A stretch of 64,000 nucleotides of DNA from Owenia fusiformis (Eukaryota > Annelida > Polychaeta > Sabellida > Oweniidae): positions 22,058,822-22,122,821 of the forward strand of contig CAIIXF020000008.1 of assembly GCA_903813345.2 (NCBI GenBank), in the 5' to 3' direction. The position numbers and the translations under genes were made by a program. Shown piece by piece: positions 26,501 to 36,735 of this stretch. Position 1 is the first letter of the stretch, and every line of letters starts with the position of its first letter. The notes beneath the pieces are model-generated. The model ran no database searches and was not told the origin of the DNA. It was given only the letters and a program-made list of their open reading frames with translations.

Positions 26501-29500
26501 TTTGACCTTTAGTTGACCTTCAGTGACCTTCGAAAGGGTCAAAAAAGTTGATTTTTCAAATTGATTTTTGGATGTAAATTTTGGTCAGCTTAATCACAAA
26601 AGACCTTACTGTGCTCTGACTAAGTAAAATTTTCAAGGTCAAAGGTCATCAAACTAGGTCACACAACTGTGCTATCTAAGTTTGTCAAAGTTCGAGACTA
26701 CAAATCCAAATCAATATTTTTGTTTAAAAGTCAGGATATACATTCCTCTGAAGGTTCCAAACTGTGTGAGCATAGGACCGTGGGTCCTTCATTTTGTGGC
26801 TGCGGTTGGCGTCTGTAACAAATCTTGGCATCTGTATCAAATTTGATTTTAGAATTGACCTTCATTGACCTTCTCAAGGTCCAAAAGGTAATTTTCAACT
26901 TGCTTCAAATTGACCAAACTTTTTTTCAAAATCATCTACATGTACAAGTTATCAGAAGTTCAAATCTGACTATAGATTTGACCTTCAGTGACATTCTCAA
27001 GGTCAAAAATGATTTGACCTTCAATGACCTTCTCATGGTCAAAAAGGCCTCTTTTCAACTTGCTTCAAGTTTACCAATTCTTTTTTTTCAATATCACAAG
27101 TTCTCAGAAGTTCAAATCTGACTTTAGATTTGAGATTTCACCTTCAATGACCTTCTTAGGTTCAAAAAAGGTATTTTTTCAACTTGCTTCAAATTGACCA
27201 ATTCTTTTTCAAAATTATCTACAAGTTCTCAAAAATTCAAATCTGACTTAAGACTGAACTAATAATATCATGAGCAACTAGGTGGTGACATTTTGTCATG
27301 TTAATGCCTTGTATTAGATTTTCCAATTGTCTGTTATTGTAATCTTCAATAGGGAGATTTGTCATAATGTCTGACTAATATTTTATCAATTTTTTAATTT
27401 TACTCATTCATATATTGAATAAAAGTACATGTACCATATATGAACTATGAGTGCAATAAATTACTACTACTACTTTAAGTTGATCTACAGATAAATCCCC
27501 TGCCATTTTATATGCATGAAATGACATTTATTCCTTTTACACTGCACTTGCAGCTCCAATGGCAGGCAAGCTAGTTCCAATGGCCATACAACTTGGTGCC
27601 CCCAGACATCTAGGCTCTACTCAACCAGTTGCTATCACACATCCTAGACCACCACCTGACCCCAACTCCAATGTAGGGGTAGTACATATACAGGCTGAGG
27701 TAGACAAAAAAACAGATGGACTAACTATACAGGTAATCACCTTTGTTTGAGTTTAGAAGGACACATACAACTGTCTTTGAAGCAAAATTTCCCCTAGTCA
27801 GCATTTGTTTTTAATAATAACTATTTTATGTTTTAAATATTCCAGACTCTTCCGCCAGTGGACATTGACAGTGAGCCTCCCACCTGTGAAGATAGTTCAG
27901 TGCAATCAGATCACCCTGCCCAGGCTTTCAACAATTACATAACAGTTAAAGACCAGGTAAGAACAGCTAATATAGGATAAACCTGGTAATTTTTGTAGGA
28001 AACTATTTTTCACTAATGATAATTGAGAATCCTTATTTTTGCAGTAAGTGAAGAGAAAATTGAGTCTCTGAATTAACCCAGAGATTTTTCTGATTCTTGA
28101 ATATCAACAATTTTGAATAAATGATTCTCATAAATTCTAGGTTGATGACTCTCCTATGCCTCGACATGCCAATACAGATATGAACGATGAGGATAGTTTT
28201 GACAATGAGAACTTTGAGGGAGAAGATGAAACTCCAGGAATAACCCTCCCAGGTTATAGGGTCCCCCAGGGGCAGTATAATGGGCCAGAGTTTCCCCCTA
28301 GGGTACATCCACCACCCCCTAGGGAGGTCTGCATGCCTTCCTCAGACATCCTGGCTGCTGATTTAAAGCGTAGAGATATGTTGGAGAACAAGGCAGTTGA
28401 TTGGTAAGTGTCTTATTTGTAAGTTTCCAAAATTTAATGGTGTTAAGGTGTCTTGAATGTATAAGTTGATTAGTAGGTATCTCAAATTTTAGAGTTGATT
28501 GATCCATAGATTTTATGGTTGATTGGCAGGTTGATTGTCTTGTACAATGTCTTGTATTTCACTGTCAACATGAATCACTTGTCACAATGGTCGAAATGTG
28601 TAAAGAGCATATTTTGGCATTGTCTTCATAACAACTGAACAGCACTTGAGGGAGATGAAACTGTTGAAAGATGTGCTGCTGAATTAGTATACCCAGTATG
28701 ATAATTAAAGAAATGCACCAGCAAGATTAAGCAAAAATCACTTTATTTTTCCTAGACATCTTTATTTAACGTAACAATATTGTACAGTGAATGTTTAATA
28801 GTAGCTTGGGTAGGCAGGTGCCTGGTAGCTTGGGTAAGCTGGGGCATGGTAGGCTGGGGCTTGGTAGGCAGGGGCAGGGGCAGTGTAGCTTGCAGTGTCA
28901 CAGACCTTGGCGTAGTCGTTGAAAGCTGTTCCCTTGGGGCATTTGACATGGAGGGGCTTGCAGCAGATACAGGCCTTGCTGGTCTTGCTGTAGGCATCGT
29001 ATTTGTAGTCACATCCACACTGGATGAACCCGTATGGGTTGTAGTTGTCCTTGAAGAGTCCACTGGGGTTGCCGTAGCATTTGCCGTCACATGGGTCTAC
29101 AAGAGAAAATATACCCATATGAGTTATACATGTTTAATCTCTTGAATCCCAGGCTCTAAGATCAGTTGAAACCAGAGAATTTTTCATTTTTGCCAGCTTT
29201 TGACATTTTTCTACAAACCTAAACAACTTTAGATGCTCAACTTAGTAAAATTAGACGGCAGAGAACATTTTTACACATTTTAAAACAATTTTTGTGAAAA
29301 TTGTATAAAAATTGTTCAAATGAGAGCAATTTTAGTGAAAATTTTAGTGACTGATTTTCTTGTCGCTCTGGGTTTAAAGATCATTTCTGAGGTGGCGAGA
29401 AATCTTTGTTGTTTTATTCTAAAGAAATGTGCACCTTTGTTCGGAAAGGTCTTCACTACTAAAGAGTGTTTATAACTTTGACAGAGGTGTTTACTTTAGG

Positions 29501-32500
29501 GAATTGTTCACTACAATTGAAATAATGTTAATTTGGATGAGCATTGTGTATTTATTATGACTTACTGTAGCTGTGGGAGTGGTATGATGGTTTGTAGTCA
29601 CAATGTCCGTAGTCTCCGATCTGTCCCTTGTTGCAGAGATCTCCCTTGCAGAAGTACCACTGGGATCCAGCAACATACTGGCAGCCACTGTAAGAGTTGA
29701 CACCAAGGGGGAGGTTTTCCTCATCAGCACATCCTCTGTAGACAACTGCAATAATAAGAGAGTAGTTGTGAATGTTAGGGTTTTGAATCACAAAAACAGA
29801 GAGGGTGGTAAATTACGGTAGTAGAGAGTTTAGATTTAAGTCTTTTGTAACTTTTTGTGGCTGACTGGAATGTCAGTGATCTTATTGACTGTTTTACATA
29901 ACCTGAAATCATATTCAAAATATTCTACAATCACATTCCAAGATTACATTTATATCAGAAGGTTAGAGTATGTATCTTTGGAAATCTCCCTTGAAATGTT
30001 TTTAAATATTTACTTACGTCCATTTTTGTCTCTACGGATGAAGCACCTTCCAGATTTGCAGGTCCATTTGTCAAGGTTATCAGCATCATCATAGTTAGCT
30101 AGGGCACATCCCTCATACCCAGCTGTGGTGGATCGCTTCCAGTAGTCAGACTGGTAGCTGTAGCCTGATGGGGCATAGTTGCAGTCAAAGCATCGGGCTG
30201 AAAGTAAAACAATACATGGATGAAATATTATGGAGATACTGAAATAAGTTGTATGATTTTAAGTGAGAAAATGTCAATGCTATGGTAATGCAATTATATA
30301 CTGTGAATTAAGCATATTTTATCTATTTGTTTATTTGTATTTTAATATGAATATTAAAGAAAAGATGTTATGAAAAGTCCTCATCCCTCAATCGTCTATG
30401 ATAAAATATCACAAGCCTCAAGAAACCCCATTAACACATTATAAATTGAATGGGAAAATGAGTTAGATATAAGCATGGGCTAGTTGAAAGCCCATGATAT
30501 AAGTTTATTTTAATGCAGCTTTAGTCGTTTCAATTTTTATGATTACATGTATTTGAAAGCTTGTGCACTGAAAACTCAGATATAAAAGTAGTTCTATTAA
30601 TTTAGTTGCCTATTTACATCCATATCCCTCAGCCAGCACTGCAGCAAGTCCTGCTACGAAAACAGCTAAAGTCAGCATGGTTGTTGTGTTGTATGAGAGC
30701 TCAGTGGAACTATGATCCCTTTCAATTCTTCAGCTCCTTTTATACTCATTTGATTCCTGAGTTAGATTAACATATTGTACTGCTGTCACACAATACAGGC
30801 ATAATTAAATGTATTTTGGGGTTCTTTAAGATATGTTTACATGTACGTTAATTACACTACATGTATATGAGTTTTATATAATTGCAACATGTGTTGCATC
30901 CTTGGAATGAACATATTGTATTTCCAGTTCATGTCATATACATGTATGATGCTATTTAGATTACATCCTCAGTCTCTCACAGCTAATGAGATATATCTTA
31001 CAATTTTATGGAATGTCCCTTACTTTCCTCTCTCTTTGACAAATGTGGATAATAACATTTTGCCTTATTTTTGTGTTTCTTCAGTAGATGTGCTTTCAGA
31101 GCAGATGATAAAATTCATACCAAGTCAAAAACATTTTAGGTTAAATAAAATACTAACAATTTTATGAAAACAGATCAAAGGGTTGTTATTATACTGTGTA
31201 TATTAAGTTTTGTTTTTTATTCTCATCAAACTTTATATCTGCCATAGACACTAGACAGTCATGAAGAATTTCAGATCTACAAGTATGGGTCACCTGTGTG
31301 ATTTTCCTATTTATGCTGAAATAGCCTGTTGGCTCAGAATGGGATTAACTGCCTTCTGGCATCTGGGCCAGTGCTCATGTAGCACCCTGTACACAATACA
31401 TGTTACGTGTATTACATGCATTGCATTGCTTAGTCTCTTCTATAGTATATCATGTGTGTTAGATAAAGAGGGACTCTGCTAAATCAGAACACATGTATTA
31501 CATGTTTATTTATTTACAGGATAGAGCAAGAGTTGCTGGCTCGTCTGGTGACAGAGATGTACAATAAACAACCACAGAGGGATGTTGTGAATGATACCAT
31601 AGAAACTGTTGAGTCTGATGACTCTGTTGCTTTTCCAAGTAAAGAAATCATTCCTGGTGAGTATAAGGGGATGGGGATTGGCTTAGACACTGTCTTTAAT
31701 TGATTTGTACAATGTATTAAGAACTCGCTGTATGATAATAGTAGAACCACCACACTATTTTCTCATCTTTTGCAAACAAAACAATATTGTAATTGATAAA
31801 TGGCTATGTTTCAGAGGCAATCGGGCAAGATGGTTTGCAGCTATTCATAAGCGCTGGACAGCCTGTAGACGATGGTTTAGTGAGTTCTCTAGTGGAGGAG
31901 GTACTAAATGAAAAAATACGAACTCTCCTTGGAGAGCGCCAAAATGAGAGGGTTCCTGTTAAACCCATCCAAGTTGAAATTGAGCAAGATCCTGTGAGGC
32001 TGGTGTCTCCAGAACAGGTGAGAATCAGTATTATCAAGTGTTGTCTTTGTTTGTTTGATGAAACACTGAGAAGTAAAATGAATTCTGCAGATATGTTCAT
32101 CAACTTCATCCACTTTTAGTGCTCCTCTGGCGATGTCTTTCTTCAATAAATGTTAAAATCATCATATTGGATAAAAATGATCATGATTGGGTGTAAAGTT
32201 TAATATTTAAATGCTCCTAAGAAGAATATGCATATTTGTGAAACGTTGACATTCTTTGCAGGCTGTTCAATTAGAAACACCTGAAGTTACCCCAAAGTCA
32301 TCCCCCGTCCCTACCCCACACAGACATGTGTCTCCCCCTATAACTCCATCTTTGACACCAGATGGCTCTGTTAGTTGCCAATCTGAGATTGGTCTGGGCA
32401 CAGAACTTATGACAACTATGGAGCAGACACTTCCAGGAGGTACTAATCTAGTATACTTAAAGAGAGAATCAGAGATAGCGAGCAGGCTAAACAAAAAATT

Positions 32501-35500
32501 GTTTCAATTTTAGAATATTTTTGGCTCATGTCATTCCTTGTCATGTCTATTTTCTAAAAATCACAAAAGTGCATACTTTATTCAAGGAAAACGAAAGATT
32601 TTTACAATAATGTATTACTTTTCTATAAGAATGGTTACCATTCTTATTATTTTGGAGAATTTAAACATTTTTCACCCATTTTTGCACTTTGAATCATTCA
32701 TAACTTCACCAATTTATAAAATATTGTGAATCTTTTGGGAGTTACTGTATTTGATATTGTAAGGAATAGATTGGTAGGTCAATTATGTACATTGCATGTA
32801 ATTTTGTCACCCCCTATAGATCTGATTCTGCCTTTAACTTAAAAGGATTTTTATGTCACCACCAGTAGTGGTGACATACTATTATAGTCTCCAACAGTGT
32901 GGACAGTGTTTGATGGTTTGTGTTTTGCCATTTGTGTTTGGCATATGTAACAGCAATATGTGGTTGGCATCTGTAACAAATGGCAGGTGAAATATTTGCA
33001 GTATATAGGATCACCCGTTGCTGGGGACATGTTGTACACATTTGTGTTCTTGTTGGTATTTGGGATGAAAAACATTTAATTATATCTTCCAAAATTGGAT
33101 AAAATATCAAGCACTCAAGGGACCTAAAAATTCTTGTACTCTTAAGTGTGGCACAGTGTAAAATTAATCCTGGCATCAGACTTGTTTTGAAAAAAAACTT
33201 ACCTCGGGAAATGGATAGTTTCCCCATTAATATCTAATGATCAACCCTTATTATCATCGCATTCTTGATTTGCCCTCTTGAATGTACTGTACTACATTTA
33301 TACATCTATATTTCTGTTTTTATAATTATAATTATACTTTTCAGAAGTAAGTATTGTAGCTGAAGAAGAAGAGTCCCTACTTATATCCAGACATGATATC
33401 CTGACCCCTACAATAACACCTCCTCCCCCTGGTCCTAGCCCCCCACAGCCACCCACCCCCACTCCAACACCCTCTCCAACTCTGAGTCCTAGATCCCCCA
33501 CCCCAAGGCCAAAGACACCCCTGAAGGCTAGTACCCCTAGTCCTATCCCATGGGGTGACCCTGACTCCCCCCTTTCAGAGGCCAACCCCCACCATGATAC
33601 CATTGAGGAAGAGCCCCCAACTCCATCAGAAAAAACGTAAGTATACAACTTACTGTAAAACATTTTAATTTCTACTTAAGCGGAATTTCACTAATGTAAG
33701 TAATGGATTCACACATTTTACAATTTACATGTTGCAGATAATTAATTTTCCCATCAATAGGCATCTTCAAGTCAGATACAAGGGGATTCAGAATTTTGGA
33801 AAACCACCATATGAATTTCATGTTTTATGAATCTTTATAGTGACATGCCATAATGATGGGTCAAAATAGAAAATAAATCACAGTGAGCTTTTCAAATATA
33901 TGCGGATGCACTGTACAATGCTACATTTTTTACTTTTTTAGTGAAGAATCTGTGGCTGTCAGTGAGGAACCCATCATTATAGAACAAGAAGAACCTGTCT
34001 CCCCTGAGCCAGTACAACCTCCCACCCCTGTGGTAATGAAACCTGACACCCCTGAACATTCCCCCTCTACCTCGGAAGATTCCCCCATATCTGACACTGA
34101 GGGATTGAGTATATCTGAGGGCCAGTGGCTAGTCAGTCGCAGTGAAGGGCAGGTCCCAGATTTTAAAGGTAAAGTATTTACTATGTGGAAATCTTAATGT
34201 GTCCTGGGGAAAAGATCTTGATGTAAGAAAATGTTTTAACTGTTTTGAGTGAGGTATTTCAGAAATGAAATTTTCAAAAGATATCACAGTGTTCTCTCAT
34301 GGATTTTCTCCTCAAGTGAGTTCAAAATTAGTTTTGTCTAAACTAGGTCAAAGTATGGTAATTTTTATTGCACTTTTATATATTGTGCCGAGATTTTAGG
34401 AGGGTGTAGCGCCTTCTTTCTTCAATGATGGGAAGATCACTACATAGATTCTTGATAGAAAGACATTACACAACAGTATGCTTTTGTTTCAGATTACTCC
34501 AGGCCCCCTGCTGTGAATGTCAGTCAAACCAGCACTCTTGCAGACCTCGATCAGGTATTTGGCATGATGCAAAATAGTGACTAGCCATCATGTTCATGCA
34601 GTTCTCTTTATTAATAATTTATTGCCATATTGTATACTAGTTATCCATATTGAGAGATGAGATTCCACTGGAAATGTACTTGTAAATGTGTGTATTTACC
34701 AGTATCTTTATTTTGTGTTCAATTAAAGGGATTGTGAAATTATGCCCCATCCAGCATTACCATAAAAGAAACAATTTTGGTCGAAATAAATTCTCCAGAA
34801 ATAATGTTTTATACAGAAATGTGGAATAGGCCATCTATTTTTGTAGGATCTGAGTGAGATATCTGCAAGCGAGGGAGAGATCATCCACCATACTGTACCA
34901 GACCCTGTGTTATCTCTACTACATAAGATGAAACAACCCATACACTTTGGTGATGGTTCTACCAGCCCTGGTGAGGTTGGACCATCTCCCGAGGGAGCAG
35001 ACTTGGGAAGACAGGGAGCAAGCCCAGGCAGGCAGAGAGAAGACTTGAGAAGAAAGGGAGCTGGTATCAAACGACAGGAATTGAATGATGAAAATGTAGA
35101 TCAGGATTTGAGAGGATCTTATGAAGATCTAGCACCTCTCCCAAGTGAGTTAATTGAAATAGTCCAAACTTATATTATTATGATGTATTGATGATTATTT
35201 ATTTTTTCTCAATAATGCTGAGATTATATGATTTATCTTGTCGTATAAAGTAATGTTATAAACCACATATTCATGTTTTCCTCATCTCCATCTCCAATCT
35301 TGCTTTAGTCATATGTCACATTTCACAGAATTTGTTGGTTCAATGATTTCAGGTAATGTTATTCAAGTTGTGTCAAGTGAGGACAGAACAATGAAACTGG
35401 GAGATCTAGAGGAAAAGGAGAGAACATTGACAGGTCCTCAACCAAAAACAGAAAATACAGGTAGGACATTAAGAATGTACATGTATGTAGAGTTGTTGGG

Positions 35501-36421
35501 GTGATGCTTATTTTATCATTAAAAGGATTCAAAACTCCAACTGACCTATATCAATAGAGAAATCACATGTGCAAATATAAGTAGATCCTATGAGTAAAAT
35601 ATACTATTTTTTATATTTTCCCTCCTTAAATTAAAATTATTTATTTACATAAATATACCATTATTACACTAAAATTGACAGAATCAGGATACAGGATATG
35701 TCTTACCAGCTTATCTTTACCTAAAACTCTACTGGACATAGGATAAGAGAGGTTAACTAATGGGGTTGCCTGATAACATGTCTTGGCGATGATCATTGGA
35801 GAAACTAAATTCCATTAAATTCTTTCAGGTAAAATGGGTGCAACAATGAGTGACCAAGGTACAATGAAGCAAGACCCGTATGGCACTAGAACAATGAGTG
35901 AACAGGGTACAACTAAAGCAGACCTCTATGGCTATGGCACAAGAACAATGAGTGATATGGACACAAGAACAATGACACCAGATCAGATAAACATTGACAC
36001 ACTTTTACAAGCTGGCTATCTCTCCAGAACATTCAGTGATACAGACTATGGGGGCACCCAGACCATGGATAGAACTGGGACAATGAATACAATGGGCCAG
36101 AGTCAGACAATGGATCAGAGTCAGACGCTAGGACAAAGCCAAACAATAGATATGGGTGCAACTGGTGGAAGTACTCTTAATAAAATGGGTTTCAATAGAA
36201 CAAATGAGCAAACATTGAATACTACTGGCCACACAGACTTACAGATGAGTGTAGACAGTATAGAGGCTCAGAGGATTGGAAAGATGAGTGCACAAGCTCA
36301 GGAACATCAGGACTCTAAGCCAATGATTCTATCAGTGAATATCCCATCAGTTGCTGGTACTGGGACAGATGGATCAGAAACTGTCAGTGATGTGTCTGAG
36401 ATATCTGGGGGTGAATGGTAA
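17546..36421 (+). CDS. KIAA0586: TALPID3 protein (KIAA0586 orthologue), 19 exons, 5' end uncertain
   Basis: TALPID3 is a centriolar protein needed for primary cilia and Hedgehog signalling. Exons: 17546-17654, 18550-18705, 19920-20146, 21931-22003, 22226-22504, 22756-22915, 23137-23283, 27554-27732, 27846-27956, 28141-28403, 31520-31656, 31815-32017, 32262-32439, 33345-33636, 33942-34168, 34493-34554, 34847-35144, 35353-35460, 35829-36421 (TAA). All junctions are GT-AG and all phases agree, giving 1266 residues from the ATG at 17547. Landmarks: the essential coiled-coil region VEQILERAARTKETLERNLE (about 124-155), then SDAAEKLRIQR; DEEYMNRVYGK; LVPMAIQLG; LPPVDIDS; YNGPEFPP; and LENKAVDW joined to IEQELLARL (about 560-577). 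A Pro-rich stretch (about 741-837) and a Thr/Met/Gln-rich last exon follow. Vertebrate TALPID3 is about 1500-1650 residues, so N-terminal exons may be missing or the first ATG may be the true start. The acceptor of exon 6 could be 22756 or 22759. Confidence 0.93.
18215..18475. repeat. Short degenerate tandem repeat in TALPID3 intron 1
   Basis: About ten copies of a 20-27 bp unit of the pattern TTAAGCATA, TGCC, ACC recur (TAAGCTTACTGCCAACCT, TAAGCATAATGCCCACTT and similar). The copies have drifted, so this is an old minisatellite. It lies between exons 1 and 2. Confidence 0.75.
19128..19290 (+). repeat. Copy of a dispersed GGTGGTGACAT repeat family
   Basis: This copy starts TACCACCATGATGGTGACAT, continues ATTGTTATAGTCTCCAAC, then has a segment ending CTGTAACAAAT, and ends ATGGTGACATTTTGAATG followed by TAATGCCTTGTTTT. 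The same order of blocks recurs near 23388, 32853 and 37168, with a collapsed short version near 55195 in the opposite orientation. Confidence 0.75.
20850..21600 (+). repeat. Old dispersed repeat carrying a LINE insertion
   Basis: The segment CTGTCAGTCTGTCCGTCTG, followed by text about GGTGATAACTCAAATACTGG and AAAATGGCCACCATTTT, has related copies near 42668-42790 (GGGATATAGAGAATGGC) and 44925-44970 (GGGATATAGTGAAGCCC plus CCGTCCG). It is interrupted at 21065-21491 by the LINE fragment described separately, and resumes after it with the same kind of sequence. Confidence 0.6.
21065..21491 (+). mobile_element. 5'-truncated LINE retrotransposon, 3' end with A-rich tail
   Basis: The frame near 21115-21215 reads LPLRWKISVNEKCDICGQ and then VEDYKHLFFQC, the zinc-knuckle motif (CxxCG, DxxHLFFxC) that follows reverse transcriptase in many LINEs. 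The remaining sequence has stops. The element ends in an A-rich tail (21477-21490). A 15-bp direct repeat, TTCACAAATTTGGTT, lies at 21050-21064 and again at 21492-21506, the target duplication expected of target-primed insertion. This is a dead copy in TALPID3 intron 3. Confidence 0.85.
23388..23490 (+). repeat. Copy of the GGTGGTGACAT repeat family
   Basis: This copy has the same blocks as 19128-19290: ATGTCACCACCACAAGCAGT, GACATATTGTTATAGTCTCC, a GGACAGTGTTCAGGATCTGT segment and GGTGGTGATATCTTGCATG followed by TCAATGACTTGTTT. It is complete but short, about 130 bp including the tail. Confidence 0.75.
23670..24480 (+). pseudogene. Penelope-like element reverse transcriptase, broken copy
   Basis: The frame from about 23674 reads through KKAYTKEECHDLVDFIVDTA, then QKIGIPMGIDPAPYMANLYL, then RFIEDLCTINND and TTFLDIQMEI. 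This matches the order of motifs in Penelope-like reverse transcriptases: IGIPMG with AP, the catalytic YxDD-type region, and LD in the finger. The catalytic box is FIED rather than the usual YIDD, so the copy is probably inactive. A stop at 24090-24092 interrupts it, and the same frame then continues with DKRENFNFQIV and SYGIFISQIIRISRIC to about 24407. The 5' part is absent. Downstream sequence probably resumes at 25702-25850 after the inserted palindromic element. Confidence 0.75.
24484..25698. mobile_element. 1.2 kb palindromic (foldback) MITE, PIF/Harbinger-like
   Basis: The ends TGGCCTAGTCACATAGCCCG (24484) and its complement (ending 25698) are inverted repeats, flanked by TAA at 24481-24483 and TAA at 25699-25701. 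A 3-bp TAA/TTA duplication is characteristic of PIF/Harbinger elements. Inner blocks also pair across the element: GGAGCACGTAGGTTATCGCA (24837) with its complement near 25530, and the TTTTTCAAAAATGTTGACC region (25020) with its complement near 25345. The tips are GC-rich, with repeated GAGCTCGG motifs. Open frames here are arm sequence and not genes. Confidence 0.87.
26400..27260. repeat. Degenerate tandem repeats rich in TGACCTT
   Basis: Units of roughly 120-160 bp include TTCAACTTGCTTCAAATTGACC, then a T-run, then ATCATCTACAAGTT, CAGAAGTTCAAATCTGAC and one or two TGACCTTCAATGACCTTCTC blocks. Copies begin near 26417, 26893, 27053 and 27177. The region ends close to the last block of the outer repeat near 27285. 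Confidence 0.75.
26636..26648 (+). promoter_or_regulatory. Perfect DR1 nuclear-receptor-type motif
   Basis: AGGTCA, one A, AGGTCA is a textbook direct repeat with 1-bp spacing, the binding site shape for RXR, HNF4 and COUP-type receptors. It lies in repeat-derived DNA with many more AGGTCA or TGACCT half-sites nearby. The motif is seen directly; any regulatory use is unproven. Confidence 0.3.
28761..28766 (-). promoter_or_regulatory. Probable polyadenylation signal of the Ly6-CBM14 gene
   Basis: On the - strand this reads AATAAA, about 30 bases after the stop codon. A second AATAAA lies at 28742-28747. Both are suitably placed for 3' end formation of the guest gene. Confidence 0.55.
28795..30678 (-). 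CDS. Secreted Ly6/three-finger plus CBM14 chitin-binding-like protein, 240 residues
   Basis: Four exons on the - strand: 30618-30678 (ATG), 30018-30197, 29566-29745, 28795-29096 (TAA). All have GT-AG junctions and consistent phase. Residues 1-17 are a signal peptide (MLTLAVFVAGLAAVLA). Residues 21-140 form a Ly6/uPAR-type domain encoded by two exons of exactly 180 bp each. It has CFDC at the start, then TCKSGRCF, YRGCADE, and WYFCKGDLCNK at the end, the CxxxxCN signature of that fold. Exon 4 adds a CBM14-like segment: CDGKCYGNPSG, YGFIQCG, CPKGTAFNDYAKVCD. The tail is APAYQAPAYHAPAYPSY-type. The likely role is an extracellular, perhaps chitin-associated, matrix protein. The whole gene lies antisense in TALPID3 intron 10 (28404-31519). 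I know no named gene with this combination. Confidence 0.88.
30736..30744 (-). promoter_or_regulatory. TATA box of the Ly6-CBM14 gene
   Basis: The - strand reads TATAAAAGG, a consensus TATA box, 58 bases upstream of the ATG at 30678. Transcription would start near 30705-30712, giving a 5' leader of about 30 bases. A strong TATA box suits a tissue-specific, highly expressed secreted product and shows that the guest gene has its own promoter inside the host intron. Confidence 0.7.
32853..33005 (+). repeat. Copy of the GGTGGTGACAT repeat family
   Basis: ATGTCACCACCAGTAGTGG, GACATACTATTATAGTCTCC and GGCATCTGTAACAAATGGCA follow the family order. The copy lies in TALPID3 intron 13. A fragment ATCTGATTCTGCCTTTAA just upstream (32820-32838) matches the end of the small element at 41036-41197. 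Confidence 0.7.
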
Positions 36422-36541
36422 TCCCTTCCCCAGGCATGGAATTTACCACTCATAGTAGTGGAGTATTTCTTAGCCCTCCAATGGTCAGGTGTTTGAATAT
36501 CTGAGACGTGTCAATTATCAGGTCATTTTTAACATAGTTAA

Positions 36542-36735
36542 CACTGGTGGATCCAGAAGCTAACAAGGGAGGTGCCCAAATTTTGAGTCAGGCAAAAGTG
36601 TTCCGCTGAACTGCACGGAAAAATATTTTGGGCCCCTTAAAACAAAAATTGGGCTCGGATTTTGAAAATTTAATAATATAATTTGGTCTAAAAAAGCCCA
36701 AAAAGGCCCATGGGTCCCCCCTGTATCCGCCAGTG
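36542..36735. mobile_element. 194-bp miniature element with CAC termini
   Basis: The left end is CACTGGTGGATCCAG and the right end complements to CACTGGCGGATACAGG. The flanks are GTTAA (36537-36541) and GTTAG (36736-36740), a 5-bp duplication with one mismatch. The interior is GGGCCCC/TTTTGG-rich. A relative lies at 43089-43356. Confidence 0.75.

Larger units (their letters stand above)
23558..27310 (+). mobile_element. Nested stack of repeats filling TALPID3 intron 7
   Basis: The outer layer begins ATGTCACCACCAAAAAG at 23560 and appears to end with AGGTGGTGACATTTTGTCATG near 27285-27305, so one copy of the GGTGGTGACAT family has been split. Inside it a second layer starts GGCTCACACAGTGAGCC (23605) with CGTCCGTCCG runs and ends with a related inverted phrase CTGTGTGAGCATAGG near 26762-26777. 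Inside that lies a Penelope-like reverse transcriptase remnant, itself split by a palindromic element at 24484-25698. The layering is read from matching ends and is partly inference. Confidence 0.6.

Noticed and set aside
28752-29145. Alternative long frames over the last exon of the Ly6-CBM14 gene
   Set aside because: They are shadows of the true - strand frame, which has the cysteine pattern, a matching splice site and phase agreement with the upstream exons.
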